Of a DNA stretch of 64,000 bases, positions 27,376 to 36,714 are shown piece after piece. Each line of letters opens with the position of its first letter. The first letter of the stretch is position 1. Made by a program: the position numbers and the translations under genes. Origin of the DNA: Rhodanobacter sp. FDAARGOS 1247 (lineage in GTDB: Bacteria > Pseudomonadota > Gammaproteobacteria > Xanthomonadales > Rhodanobacteraceae); assembly GCF_016889805.1 (NCBI RefSeq), contig NZ_CP069535.1:2232001-2296000 (forward strand). Direction: 5' to 3'. The notes beneath the pieces were generated by a model, which was not told the origin of the DNA, made no database searches, and saw only the letters and a program-made list of their open reading frames with translations.

Positions 27376-28263
27376 CTACAGCGTCAGGGCGCTCGCGAAG
27401 TGCCGCGGTTGTCCGGACAACGGATCGACGAACGCCAGCTCCTTCGCCAGCAATTTCAGCGGCCGAAGGTGATCGTCGGCGGCCGGCTCGGCCAGCGCCG
27501 GATACAGGGGATCGCCGCTGATCGGTGCCCCCAGCGCGGCCATGTGCAGGCGCAACTGGTGCTTCCTTCCGGTCCGCGGGAACAGCGCATAACGCCAGTC
27601 ACCGGCGCCCTGTTCGATCACCTCGATGCGCGTCTCGCTGTTCGCCTCGCCTGCCGCCTCGCGCATCCGGAAGAACGGCTCGCCGGCAACGATGCGCGAG
27701 CGCCGCAGGTGCGGAAACACCAGCCCGGGCAAGGCCGGCGCCAGTGCCTCGTAACGCTTGTCGATGCGCCGCTCGCGGAACAGCGCCTGATACGCGGCGC
27801 GGCTGGCCGGGCTGGCCGAGAACAGCACCAGGCCCGCGGTGAGCCGGTCGATCCGGTGCAGCGGCACCAGCGCGGGGTTGCCCAGTCGCAGGACCAGCCG
27901 GCGCAGCAGGGTCTGTTCGACGAAGCCGCCGGCCGGCGTCACCGGCAGGAAGTGCGGCTTGTCGGCCACCACCAAATGTTCGTCCACATGCAGCACGGTT
28001 TCGCCGAACGGGATCACCGGCTCATCCGCCACCTCGCGGTAGTAGTGGATGCGCAGCCCCGCCCGGTACGGCGTCTGCGGCGTGATCGCGCCGCCCTGCC
28101 CATCCAGCACGCGTCCGCGTTCGATGCGGTCCAGCCATTGCGCGCGGCTGATCGCGGCGAAGTGCGCACACAGCGCGTCGAGCACGGTCGCCCAGTGGCC
28201 CGGCGGCAGGTGCACCGTGCTGGCGCGGGCGTCACGGGTGAAGCTGGGCGTGGGCGACTTCAT
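27376..28263 (-). CDS. RluA-family pseudouridine synthase
   Basis: 295 residues. The catalytic motif is HRIDRLTAGLVLFS with the nucleophile Asp. VADKPHFLPVTPAGGF and RTGRKHQLRLHMAALGAPI are also RluA-family signatures. The enzyme isomerises a uridine in rRNA or tRNA; the exact site cannot be deduced. The ATG at 28263 was chosen because upstream sequence in frame overlaps the yaeQ promoter region. It is divergent from yaeQ, with 64 bp between the starts. Confidence 0.88.
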   Translation of the reverse strand: MKSPTPSFTRDARASTVHLPPGHWATVLDALCAHFAAISRAQWLDRIERGRVLDGQGGAITPQTPYRAGLRIHYYREVADEPVIPFGETVLHVDEHLVVADKPHFLPVTPAGGFVEQTLLRRLVLRLGNPALVPLHRIDRLTAGLVLFSASPASRAAYQALFRERRIDKRYEALAPALPGLVFPHLRRSRIVAGEPFFRMREAAGEANSETRIEVIEQGAGDWRYALFPRTGRKHQLRLHMAALGAPISGDPLYPALAEPAADDHLRPLKLLAKELAFVDPLSGQPRHFASALTL

Positions 28264-28327
28264 GTGCGCACAGTGTAGGTGCTGCCCGGCGCGTACAATG
28301 GTCGGCTTGTTGTCTCCAGGTACGCCC

Positions 28328-28885
28328 ATGGCACTGAACTCCACCATCTACAAAGTCGAACTGCAGGTCAGCGACATGGACCGGCATTACTACGCCACCC
28401 ATGCGTTGACCCTGGCGCGGCATCCGTCGGAAACCGAAGAGCGCCTGATGGTGCGCCTGCTCGCGTTCGCGCTGTATGCCGAGGATCGCCTGGAATTCGG
28501 CAAGGGCATCAGCGACGAGGACGAACCGGCGCTGTGGCGCAAGGCGTATACCGACGAGATCGAGCTGTGGATCGAGGTCGGCCAGCCCGACGAGACGCGC
28601 ATCCGCAAGGCCTGCGGTCGTTCGCGCCAGGTGGTGGTGATCAACTACGGCGGCAACGCGGCGGAGATCTGGTGGAACAAGAACGCCAGTGCGCTGGCCC
28701 GCAACAAGAACCTCACCGTGCTGGACATTCCCGTCGCCACGGTGGCCGAACTGGTGGCACTGCTGCAGCGTGGCATGCGCCTGCAGGCGCTGATCCAGGA
28801 CGGCCAGTTGCAGTTGATGAACGATGCCGATGCGGTGGCCGTCGAGCCGTTCAAGCGCATGGTCGCCGCCGAACTGGTGAGCTGA
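28328..28885 (+). CDS. yaeQ: YaeQ family protein
   Basis: 185 residues, the normal YaeQ length. It begins MALNSTIYKVELQVSDMDR and contains HPSETEERLMVRLLAF and DEDEPALWRK, the conserved blocks of the family. YaeQ has a PD-(D/E)XK-like fold and has been linked to suppression of transcription-antitermination defects, but its role is unclear. A TACAAT -10-like element (28294-28299) lies 28 bp before the ATG. Confidence 0.9.
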   Translation: MALNSTIYKVELQVSDMDRHYYATHALTLARHPSETEERLMVRLLAFALYAEDRLEFGKGISDEDEPALWRKAYTDEIELWIEVGQPDETRIRKACGRSRQVVVINYGGNAAEIWWNKNASALARNKNLTVLDIPVATVAELVALLQRGMRLQALIQDGQLQLMNDADAVAVEPFKRMVAAELVS

Positions 28886-28918
28886 GCGTCTGCCACAAAG
28901 CCGAAAAACGCCGGAATT

Positions 28919-28943
28919 CCCTCCCCTGCTCGGCAGGGGAGGG
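28919..28943. repeat. G/C-rich dispersed hairpin element
   Basis: CCCTCCCCTG (28919-28928) pairs perfectly with CAGGGGAGGG (28934-28943) around CTCGG and is followed by CTGGGGTGGGGT. There is no T tract. This is a recurrent style of intergenic element in high-GC proteobacteria, as I recall; here it separates yaeQ from the FKBP gene. Confidence 0.6.
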
Positions 28944-29024
28944 CTGGGGTGGGGTCCACGCCGCCACAAAGCTTGCGGACACGTAATACCCTGTCCCTTT
29001 CCATCCACCTTCCCGGAGTCACCC

Positions 29025-29459
29025 ATGCGCTGGTTGCTGCCCCTGCTCACCGTGTTCGCCCTCGCCGCCTGCAGTACGCCACCTCCGGCGCACGCCAGCG
29101 GCAAGGTCGACAAGCTCACCATCATCGACACCCGGGTCGGCACCGGTGCCGAGGCCAAGCCCGGCATGGACGTGCTGGTGCAGTACACCGGCTGGCTCTA
29201 CGACGACAGCGCCAAGGACAAGCACGGCGCCAAGTTCGACAGCTCGTACGACCACGGCGCGCCGTTCAACTTCCCGCTGGGCGCTGGCCGCGTGATCGAC
29301 GGCTGGGACCAGGGCGTGGCCGGCATGAAGGTGGGCGGCAAGCGCACCCTGCTGATTCCCGCCGAGCTCGGCTACGGCGCGCGCGGCGCCGGTGGCGACA
29401 TCCCGCCGAACGCCTCGCTGGTGTTCGACGTGGAACTGGTCGACGTCAGCACGCACTGA
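29025..29459 (+). CDS. FKBP-type peptidyl-prolyl isomerase lipoprotein
   Basis: 144 residues. A lipoprotein signal ends LAAC, so the mature chain starts at Cys16. The rest is one FKBP domain: VQYTGWLYD, FDSSYDHGAPFNFPLGAGRVI, GWDQGVAGMKVGGKR and IPAELGYGARGAGG, with the aromatic active-site residues in place. It should catalyse proline isomerisation in the periplasm, probably anchored to a membrane by lipid. It is a single gene flanked by two intergenic repeats. Confidence 0.92.
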   Translation: MRWLLPLLTVFALAACSTPPPAHASGKVDKLTIIDTRVGTGAEAKPGMDVLVQYTGWLYDDSAKDKHGAKFDSSYDHGAPFNFPLGAGRVIDGWDQGVAGMKVGGKRTLLIPAELGYGARGAGGDIPPNASLVFDVELVDVSTH

Positions 29460-29474
29460 CGCGCCCCCACAGGC

Positions 29475-29551
29475 GTAGGGCGGGCACTGCCCGCCAGCTT
29501 TTTGCTTGCGTCATGCGCGGAATGAAGAGCGGCGGGCAGTGCCCGCCCTAC
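29475..29551. repeat. REP doublet (BIME-like), copy 1
   Basis: GTAG followed by the palindrome GGCGGGC-ACT-GCCCGCC occupies 29475-29495. Its inverse, ending CCCTAC, occupies 29531-29551, with 35 bp between them. GTAG plus a short palindrome is the form of REP elements handled by RAYT transposases. The same unit occurs at 41542-41608. It fills the gap between the convergent FKBP and RIO genes. Confidence 0.75.
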
Positions 29552-29561
29552 GCCGCGAAGC

Positions 29562-30419
29562 TCAGTCTTCCTGCGCCGCGGCCTCGCGCCCCTGCTGGCG
29601 GATGATCGCTTCCTCGCGCGCGTCGATGATCGACTGCATCACGCTGTCCACGTCGGCGATGGTCTCGTCGAACTCGAAGTGGCCGGTGAGTTCGCTGTCC
29701 GGGTGCAGTTCACCCAGTTCGTACAGCGCCCACATCTCCTCGCCATAGTGGGTGTCCAGCAGCTCCGGCGCGAAGCGCGACAGGCTGATGCTGATGTTGC
29801 CCACGTCGCGCCGCAGCATGGTGCGGGCGTTGTTGTTGCCCGAGGCGCTGACCGCCTGCGGCAGGTCGATGATCACCGGACCGTCCGGTCCCACCAGCAC
29901 GTTGTATTCGGAAAGGTCGCCGTGGATCAGGCCCACGCACAGCATCCGCGCCACCTGCTGCATCAGGAAGCGGTGGTACTCGCGGGCGGTGTCGGCTGAC
30001 AGTTCCACCTCGCCCAGCCGCGGCGCCGAGTAGCCCTCCGCGTCGGTGACCAACTCCATCACCAGCACGCCGCTGAAATAACCGTAGGGTTTGGGCACGC
30101 GCACGCCGGCGGCGGTGAGCTGGTAGAGCGCGTCGACCTCGGCATTCTTCCAGGCGGCCTCGGCCTCCTTGCGGCCGAATTTGGTGGCCTTGCCCATCGC
30201 GCGCATCTGCCGGCTGCCGCGCACCTTGCGGCCTTCCTGGTATTGCACGCGCGCCTGGAAACTGCGCTGCGCCATGTCCTTGTAGACCTTGGCGCAACGG
30301 ATGTCCTCGCCCGAGCGGACGACGTAGACGGAGGCTTCCTTGCCGCTCTTCAGCGGTCGCAGCACCTGATCGATCACGCCTTCGTCGATCAGGTCCTGCA
30401 GGCCCTTGGGGGTTTTCAT
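29562..30419 (-). CDS. RIO-family serine protein kinase
   Basis: 285 residues of the RIO kinase fold. SVYVVRSGEDIRCAKVYKDM is the ATP-binding region with its lysine. GLIHGDLSEYNVLV is the catalytic loop. VIIDLPQAV replaces the DFG metal motif with IDxPQ, as is normal for RIO proteins. The start at 30419 gives MKTPKGLQDLIDEG. Bacterial RIO kinases are poorly understood; a role in ribosome assembly is known only for archaeal and eukaryotic relatives. Confidence 0.88.
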   Translation of the reverse strand: MKTPKGLQDLIDEGVIDQVLRPLKSGKEASVYVVRSGEDIRCAKVYKDMAQRSFQARVQYQEGRKVRGSRQMRAMGKATKFGRKEAEAAWKNAEVDALYQLTAAGVRVPKPYGYFSGVLVMELVTDAEGYSAPRLGEVELSADTAREYHRFLMQQVARMLCVGLIHGDLSEYNVLVGPDGPVIIDLPQAVSASGNNNARTMLRRDVGNISISLSRFAPELLDTHYGEEMWALYELGELHPDSELTGHFEFDETIADVDSVMQSIIDAREEAIIRQQGREAAAQED

Positions 30420-30480
30420 GCGTGGAAGAGCTTCGCGATGGGAGAACAACGCCCATTATGGCCGATTGGCGCCCCGGGAC

Positions 30481-31476
<996 letters not shown>

Positions 31477-31598
31477 GTCGTGACTCGTGCCAAAACGGAT
31501 GACTTCGATGTGGGGACATCCGGCGCCGATTGCCAGCCGCCGATTTCCCGCGCCGAAGCCGGCCTACAATGGCCCACCCTCACCCGCTGGCATGCCCG

Positions 31599-32321
31599 AT
31601 GACCGAATCCCTCCGCCTGGCCAAGCGCGTCGTCGCGCTGGCGCAATGTTCGCGCCGCGAGGCCGAGCAGTACATCGAGGGCGGCTGGGTGCGGGTCGAC
31701 GGCATCGTGGTGGAAGAGCCGCAGTTCATGGTCGACACGCAGACCGTCGAGATCGACCCGGCCGCCAAACTGGCGCCGCTGGAGGCAGTCACCCTGGTGC
31801 TGCACAAGCCGGCCGGCTACGACGCGGGCGACGGCCCGAACCCGGCCCGCGCGCTGGTCACGCCGGCCACGCGATGGGCCGACGACGCTTCCGGCGTGCG
31901 GCCGCTGCAGCGGCACATGCACGGCCTCGGCGCGCCGCTGGCCTTGCCCACCGCTGCCAGCGGCCTGCTGGTGTTCACCCAGGACTGGCGGGTCAGCCGC
32001 AAGCTCACCGAGGACATCGACCGGATCGAGCAGGAGTTCGTGGTCGAGGTCAGCGGCACGCTGAAGGAGAACGGCCTGGCCCTGCTCAACCACGGCCTGA
32101 GCTTCAACAACTACGCGATGCCGCCGATCAAGGTCAGCTGGCAGAGCGAGCAGCGCCTGCGCTTCGCCTTCAAGCGGATGTCGGCGAGCCGGATCGAGCC
32201 GATGTGCCACGCGGTCGGCCTCAAGGTGCTGGCGATGAAGTGCCTGCGGGTGGGGCGCATTCCGCTGTCGAAACTGCCGCCGGGGCAATGGCGCTACCTG
32301 GCCCCCGACGATCGCATCTGA
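31599..32321 (+). CDS. RluF-like pseudouridine synthase homologue lacking the catalytic Asp motif
   Basis: 240 residues. An N-terminal S4 domain (RLAKRVVALAQCSRREAEQYI) is followed by a pseudouridine-synthase fold with HKPAGYD and VGLKVLAMKCLRVGRI. At the catalytic site, where active members have GRLDxxTSGLLLFT, this protein reads APLALPTAASGLLVFT, so the Leu-Asp pair becomes Leu-Pro. I recall Pseudomonas homologues with the same change (TLPLETEASGL), which would make it a subfamily trait. It may therefore bind RNA without isomerising it, or use another residue. A TACAAT element lies 29 bp before the ATG. Confidence 0.8.
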   Translation: MTESLRLAKRVVALAQCSRREAEQYIEGGWVRVDGIVVEEPQFMVDTQTVEIDPAAKLAPLEAVTLVLHKPAGYDAGDGPNPARALVTPATRWADDASGVRPLQRHMHGLGAPLALPTAASGLLVFTQDWRVSRKLTEDIDRIEQEFVVEVSGTLKENGLALLNHGLSFNNYAMPPIKVSWQSEQRLRFAFKRMSASRIEPMCHAVGLKVLAMKCLRVGRIPLSKLPPGQWRYLAPDDRI

Positions 32322-32399
32322 GCACCCTGCCCGGAACCGGCAGAACGGCTTAGACTTGCCCATGCGTCACTGCCAACCATCCACATCGCGGAGAGCCAC

Positions 32400-32504
32400 A
32401 TGAGCAAGGGCATGGATTCAAAGAAGGACGAGAAGAAGAAACCGGCCAAGACCATGAAGGAAAAGAAGGCGGCCAAGCAGGAAAAGAAGAAGAACAGCAA
32501 GTAA
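32400..32504 (+). CDS. small lysine-rich basic protein
   Basis: A 34-codon ORF starting MSKGMDSKKDEKKKPAKT. About half the residues are lysine, there is no hydrophobic segment, and the product would be strongly basic. GGAG lies about 8 nt before the ATG, a good ribosome-binding site. Small basic proteins with a similar MSKGMD start occur in other proteobacteria as I recall, but no function is known to me. It sits between the RluF-like gene and a hairpin (32514-32551) before the convergent channel gene. Confidence 0.6.
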   Translation: MSKGMDSKKDEKKKPAKTMKEKKAAKQEKKKNSK

Positions 32505-32574
32505 GCGCCCGCTGCCCCGGCGAACCGCGAGTCACTGCGGTTGCGCCGGGACACCTCGCCCGGCGCACCTGTCG

Positions 32575-33288
32575 CTACTCGCCCTTGCGCAACAGGGTCA
32601 GTCCGATCAGTCGCGACACCACCAGCGCCATGTACATCACCCCCACGAACATCTCCAGGCTGGCCACCGCACGGGCGTGCACGGTGACCGGAATGACGTC
32701 GCCGATGCCGGTGCTGGACATCAGGGCAAAGCTCAGGAACAGCAGCTCGGTCCAGCTGCGCGGCGCATCCGGATTCACCGCCGCCGCGAAACAGCCCGGC
32801 TGCAGGGTCTGGCACAGCACGAACAGATAGGTGAACGCCCAGACCAGCAGGGTGAACGTGGCGCCGGCCGCGAACAGCTCGTCGCTGGTGGCGCGCCGGT
32901 CCGCCAGCATGTAGCGGATCAGGCAGATCGCCGCGTAGAAATAGAACAGCGACTCCAGCGCCGCCCACCAGGGTTTCAGCCCCGGCAGGCCGAGTGTCAG
33001 GTCGAGCACGTTGAACAGCACCGCCGGCACCGCGATGGCGGCACTGACCCATGCCCGCCCCGGCGTACGCTGCACCATCGCGATCGCCAGGCACAGCACC
33101 AGCACGCCGAACGCGCCGAACAGCGCGCGGGCCGGACGGGTGTGTTCGATGAACGGGTACAGCAGCAGCCCGATCAGCTGCACCAGCAACAGCACCGCCG
33201 AAGGGTGCCGCAGGATGCGCACCAGCCAGCGCAGGTGCGCGTAGCGGATCAGCTTGCCGGTGGTCCCGGTTGCGTCGATGTCACTCAT
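32575..33288 (-). CDS. ion channel family protein (two-TM K+ channel-like)
   Basis: 237 residues with about six hydrophobic segments. Before the last segment is a pore-loop-like sequence ELLFLSFALMSSTGIGDVIP, in which STGIGD resembles the K+ selectivity filter TxGxGD. Upstream helices resemble a reduced sensor region. The start at 33288 is preceded by GAGGG. There is no ligand-binding domain, so gating is unknown. A hairpin separates it from the metallohydrolase gene upstream on the same strand. Confidence 0.78.
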   Translation of the reverse strand: MSDIDATGTTGKLIRYAHLRWLVRILRHPSAVLLLVQLIGLLLYPFIEHTRPARALFGAFGVLVLCLAIAMVQRTPGRAWVSAAIAVPAVLFNVLDLTLGLPGLKPWWAALESLFYFYAAICLIRYMLADRRATSDELFAAGATFTLLVWAFTYLFVLCQTLQPGCFAAAVNPDAPRSWTELLFLSFALMSSTGIGDVIPVTVHARAVASLEMFVGVMYMALVVSRLIGLTLLRKGE

Positions 33289-33340
33289 CCCTCGTTCCCT
33301 GCACGGCGTCGACCCGACGCAGTGTAGCCGCAGCCGCGAG

Positions 33341-33370
33341 CATGGCGGGAAGCTTGTGCTTCCCGCCATG
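33341..33370 (-). terminator. hairpin downstream of the PHP metallohydrolase gene
   Basis: CATGGCGGGAAGC (33341-33353) pairs perfectly over 13 bp with GCTTCCCGCCATG (33358-33370) around TTGT, 7 nt after the stop of the minus-strand gene. There is no U tract, so termination strength is uncertain. Confidence 0.5.
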
Positions 33371-33377
33371 TGCACAC

Positions 33378-36098
33378 TCACTGTGCCTCGACGCCCACGT
33401 CATCCAGCACGAACGAAGTTGCCAGGCTGGCGTCTTCCTTGCCGTAGAAATTGATCTGCACGGTCTGCCCCTTGTACGCATCCAGGCTGATCGTGTGTTG
33501 CTGGTAGCCGCTGGCGGCGTTGGTGTTGGAGAAGCTGGCCAGGTTGATGTACTTGCCGGTCGAGGTGATCAGCTGCACCTGCAGCGTGTCGTACGCGGTG
33601 CTGCCCGACTCGGCGGTGTCCACGTGCAGGAAGAACTTCAGCGTGGCATGGGCAACGGTGACGGGAATGCTGACCTGCTGGCGCACGTAGTCGGTGTGGC
33701 TGCTGCCGTAGCCGTCCAGCCACGCCTTCCAGCTGCCGGCATGCGCGGGCTCGCTGCTGTCACTGGTGATCACGCCGCTGGTTTGCGTCCATCCCGTCGT
33801 GCCGCTTTCAAAGCCGCCGTTGGCGATCAGTTGCGCGGGCGTGCTGGTGGCATTGGACACGCTGAAGGCCACGGCCGTGCTGCTGCCGATGTTGCCGGCG
33901 GCGTCGTACGCTCTGGCGATCAGCGCATGCGCGCCGTCGCCCAGCGTGGTCGAGTCCAGCGTCGCGCTGTACGGCGAGCTGGCGTCGGTGGCCTTGAGCG
34001 TGCCATCTACGTAGAACTCGACCCGTGCCACGCCGATGTTGTCACTGGCGGTGGCATTGAACGTGATGCTGCCACTGCTGCCGCTTTCGGAGGCGTTCAC
34101 CGTGGGGGCCGTGCTGTCGCCACTGCTGCCGTTGGACACGCTGAAGCTGACCGGACTGCTGCTGCCGACGTTGCCGGCCGCGTCATACGCCCTGGCGATC
34201 AGCGCGTGCGTGCCGTCGCCCAGCGTGGTCGAGTCCAGCGTGGCGCTGTACGGCGAGCTGGCGTCGGTGGCCTTGAGCGCGCCGTCCACGTAGAACTCCA
34301 CCCGCGTCACGCCGACGTTGTCGCTGGCGCTGGCAGTGAAGCTGATGCTGCCGCTGCTGCCGTTCTCGCTGGCGGTCGCGGTCGGCGCCGTGGTGTCGCC
34401 GCCACCACCGGAACCCTCGATCACCCATACCGGCGCCGACCACAGCCGCAGGCCGTTGGCCTGGGTGATCCTGGCGTAATAGAAATGCTCGCCCGCCGCC
34501 GGCGTGAACGTGGTCGTGGCCGTCTCGGACAGGCTGGTGACGCTGCCATTGCTGCCGGGCACGCCCTCGAACAGCTCCACGTGCTGCGCCGTCTGGCCGG
34601 AAGTGCTGGCGTAGTTCACGTCGAGCGTCAGCGGACCGCTGTTGGCGAAGCGCTCGCCCATCACGTGGCCGTTCGCGGTCAGCACGATCTGCGCGGTCTT
34701 GTCCTCGGTGGCGAACACGCGCCTGGCGCGCAGCGCGTCGAGGAAGCTGTCCAGGCTCAACGCGGTGCCGGTCGGGATCAGCACGCCGGTGCGGTTGCTG
34801 AAGCTGGCGCCCCAGTTGGCGCAGTGGTTGTCCTGGTCCGAACTCGGCGCCACGTGGTAACCGCGTTCGAGGATCGTGTTGAAGGCGATCTCGTAATTGG
34901 GCCGCACGGTTTCCGATTCGGTGGTGTTCACCGAGAACGCCGAGCTGTTCAGCACCTCGGCCAGCACCATCACCTGGTCACCGTCGGCGGTATAGCCGAA
35001 GTCGGTGCCGCCGACCTTGAACTGACCGCTCTGCGCGGGATGGTTGAACTGGCCGATCCAGCCCTTGCCGCGCATCAGCGTGTACAGCGAGCCGTAGTCG
35101 CCCTTGGCGATCTCGTAGTCGCCGATCAGCTGGCCGGCGCTGTTCTTCTCCCACTCGATCAGGCCGTCGGCGTTGAAGATGTTCATGTGGCCGCCGTTGC
35201 TGATCACGCCCCATTCCTGGCCGTAGATCGCCAGGAAGTTCGGGTGCGCGGCACGGAACGCGGCGGCGGCCTGCAGGCCCGAGGCGAACAGGTTGTGCGC
35301 GGTGGCCGGGTTGGCCGACGTGTTGGTGCCGGTGGAGCCGTCGTACATGTGGTTGTGCTCGGACGTCATCAGCATGTCCAGGCCGCGACCCATCGCGTAC
35401 TGGTAGGCATCGGTCGGGCCGTAGGCACTGCTCTGCGGATTCTGCTCGCCGTGGCAGGTGGCCAGCGCGCCGCCACCGTCGCTGTGGTTGGTCTGGCTGT
35501 GCAAATCGCCGTACCAGACCGTGTAGGGCAGCCCGCCGGTGCTGGCCGCGAAGCTCTGCGGAGCAGCATGCTGCGCCAGCGCGGTGAAGTGCGGCATGAC
35601 CGCCGCTGGCACATGGCCGATCTGGATTTCCTGGCGTTGCTCGGTGATCGCCTCGGGCGCGAGGCGTTCTGCCAGCGTCAGCGCACGACTGGCCAGGCCG
35701 CTGCCGATGCGGCGCGCGTTGTCATCGTCCAGCGCGATCGCGCGCAGACGCAGGCTGTAGTAGCCGGCGGGCAGCGGCTGGTGGCGCGCATCGAGGCCGT
35801 CCCAGTGGATGCTGGCCTGCGCCTGGCGCGTGTGCAGCACGGAGCCGCCATTCCATTCGCGCAGCGACTGGCCATCGTGATCGAGCAGCGCGACCTGCCA
35901 CGCCACCGGCGTGCCCGGGTTGGCCCCGGGGTATTCGAAGTGCATCACGATGTCCCGCCCTGCCGTCGCCTGGAACGGCACCTGCAGTGCGGCGTCGAAT
36001 TCCTGGTGATCCGGCAGCAGCGGAGCGGCCAGCGTCGGCCAACAGGCCACGCATCCCGCGAGCACCAGGCTGCGGACGATTTTGTTGTTCCACGACAT
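33378..36098 (-). CDS. secreted PHP-type (CehA/McbA-like) metallohydrolase with two Ig-like domains
   Basis: 906 residues. The N-terminus is an export signal; LVLAGC also fits a lipobox (Cys16). The central part carries the metal-binding motifs of the PHP/CehA-McbA group: YGDLHSQTNHSDGG, SEHNHMYDG, NGGHMNIFN, QFNHPAQSG and SSDQDNH. Two adjacent bacterial Ig-like domains of about 88 residues follow (TRVEFYVDG and ARVEFYVDG copies), then a C-terminal beta domain resembling a carbohydrate-binding module. The gene looks like an extracellular hydrolase with adhesive modules; the substrate is unknown. AGGGA lies about 8 nt before the ATG, and a TATAAA element lies in the leader. Confidence 0.8.
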   Translation of the reverse strand: MSWNNKIVRSLVLAGCVACWPTLAAPLLPDHQEFDAALQVPFQATAGRDIVMHFEYPGANPGTPVAWQVALLDHDGQSLREWNGGSVLHTRQAQASIHWDGLDARHQPLPAGYYSLRLRAIALDDDNARRIGSGLASRALTLAERLAPEAITEQRQEIQIGHVPAAVMPHFTALAQHAAPQSFAASTGGLPYTVWYGDLHSQTNHSDGGGALATCHGEQNPQSSAYGPTDAYQYAMGRGLDMLMTSEHNHMYDGSTGTNTSANPATAHNLFASGLQAAAAFRAAHPNFLAIYGQEWGVISNGGHMNIFNADGLIEWEKNSAGQLIGDYEIAKGDYGSLYTLMRGKGWIGQFNHPAQSGQFKVGGTDFGYTADGDQVMVLAEVLNSSAFSVNTTESETVRPNYEIAFNTILERGYHVAPSSDQDNHCANWGASFSNRTGVLIPTGTALSLDSFLDALRARRVFATEDKTAQIVLTANGHVMGERFANSGPLTLDVNYASTSGQTAQHVELFEGVPGSNGSVTSLSETATTTFTPAAGEHFYYARITQANGLRLWSAPVWVIEGSGGGGDTTAPTATASENGSSGSISFTASASDNVGVTRVEFYVDGALKATDASSPYSATLDSTTLGDGTHALIARAYDAAGNVGSSSPVSFSVSNGSSGDSTAPTVNASESGSSGSITFNATASDNIGVARVEFYVDGTLKATDASSPYSATLDSTTLGDGAHALIARAYDAAGNIGSSTAVAFSVSNATSTPAQLIANGGFESGTTGWTQTSGVITSDSSEPAHAGSWKAWLDGYGSSHTDYVRQQVSIPVTVAHATLKFFLHVDTAESGSTAYDTLQVQLITSTGKYINLASFSNTNAASGYQQHTISLDAYKGQTVQINFYGKEDASLATSFVLDDVGVEAQ
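33853..34400. repeat. internal tandem duplication encoding two Ig-like domains
   Basis: Two stretches of about 265 bp (about 33853-34117 and 34133-34400) are nearly identical over long runs, for example the segment coding DASSPYSATLDSTTLGDG. High identity at DNA level suggests recent duplication or gene conversion within the metallohydrolase gene. Confidence 0.75.
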
Positions 36099-36240
36099 TG
36101 ATAAATCCCTACGCGTTGGCAAGGATTCCCCCGGCGCGTTTTATATGCGACCGGCGCTTGCCGCGGTATGACCAAAATTCGTAGTTGCGGTGACGTTCAA
36201 CGCAAGAACTCGCGGATCGCCGCGGGTCAGGGTGCCGGCT

Positions 36241-36711
36241 TCACGGCCGATCCAGATGCATCGGCTGGGTCACCAGGCCGTTGTCGCTGATCTTCAGCGG
36301 CCCGCTGCAGACGAAACCCAGATGCCGGTAGACCGGCACCGCCATCGCCGAGGAATTCAGCGTGAAGTGGCGCGTGCCGGCACGGCGGAACGCATCGTCC
36401 ATCGCGCGTTGCCACAGTCGGCGGGCGATGCCGTGGCCGTGCAGGCGCGTGCTGACGAAGAACTGGAACAGGTGCGATTCGTCGCGCATCGCCGCCACGC
36501 CGGCCAGGCGTCCGTCGTCCTGCCACGCCAGCTGGAAGCGCTGGCCGGCCAGGATCTTGCGCCGGATCACCCGGGCGCCCATGCCGTAGAGCAGCGACGC
36601 TGCCGCGCTGGCCGGTTGCTCCGGCAGGATCCAGCGCCGGGTCACCCGCCGCGCCAGTACGCCGATCGCGCGGGCGTCCTGCGGGCGGGCCAGGCGGTAA
36701 CGGATGAGCAC
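36241..36711 (-). CDS. GNAT family N-acetyltransferase
   Basis: 156 residues with a GTG start at 36711, 3 nt after the DDAH stop. The acetyl-CoA loop is present as STRLHGHGIARRLWQRA, matching the R/Q-x-x-G-x-G/A pattern, followed by TLNSSAMAVPVYRHLGF. The substrate is unknown. Tight spacing to the DDAH gene indicates one operon. Confidence 0.82.
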   Translation of the reverse strand: MLIRYRLARPQDARAIGVLARRVTRRWILPEQPASAAASLLYGMGARVIRRKILAGQRFQLAWQDDGRLAGVAAMRDESHLFQFFVSTRLHGHGIARRLWQRAMDDAFRRAGTRHFTLNSSAMAVPVYRHLGFVCSGPLKISDNGLVTQPMHLDRP

Positions 36712-36714
36712 GGT

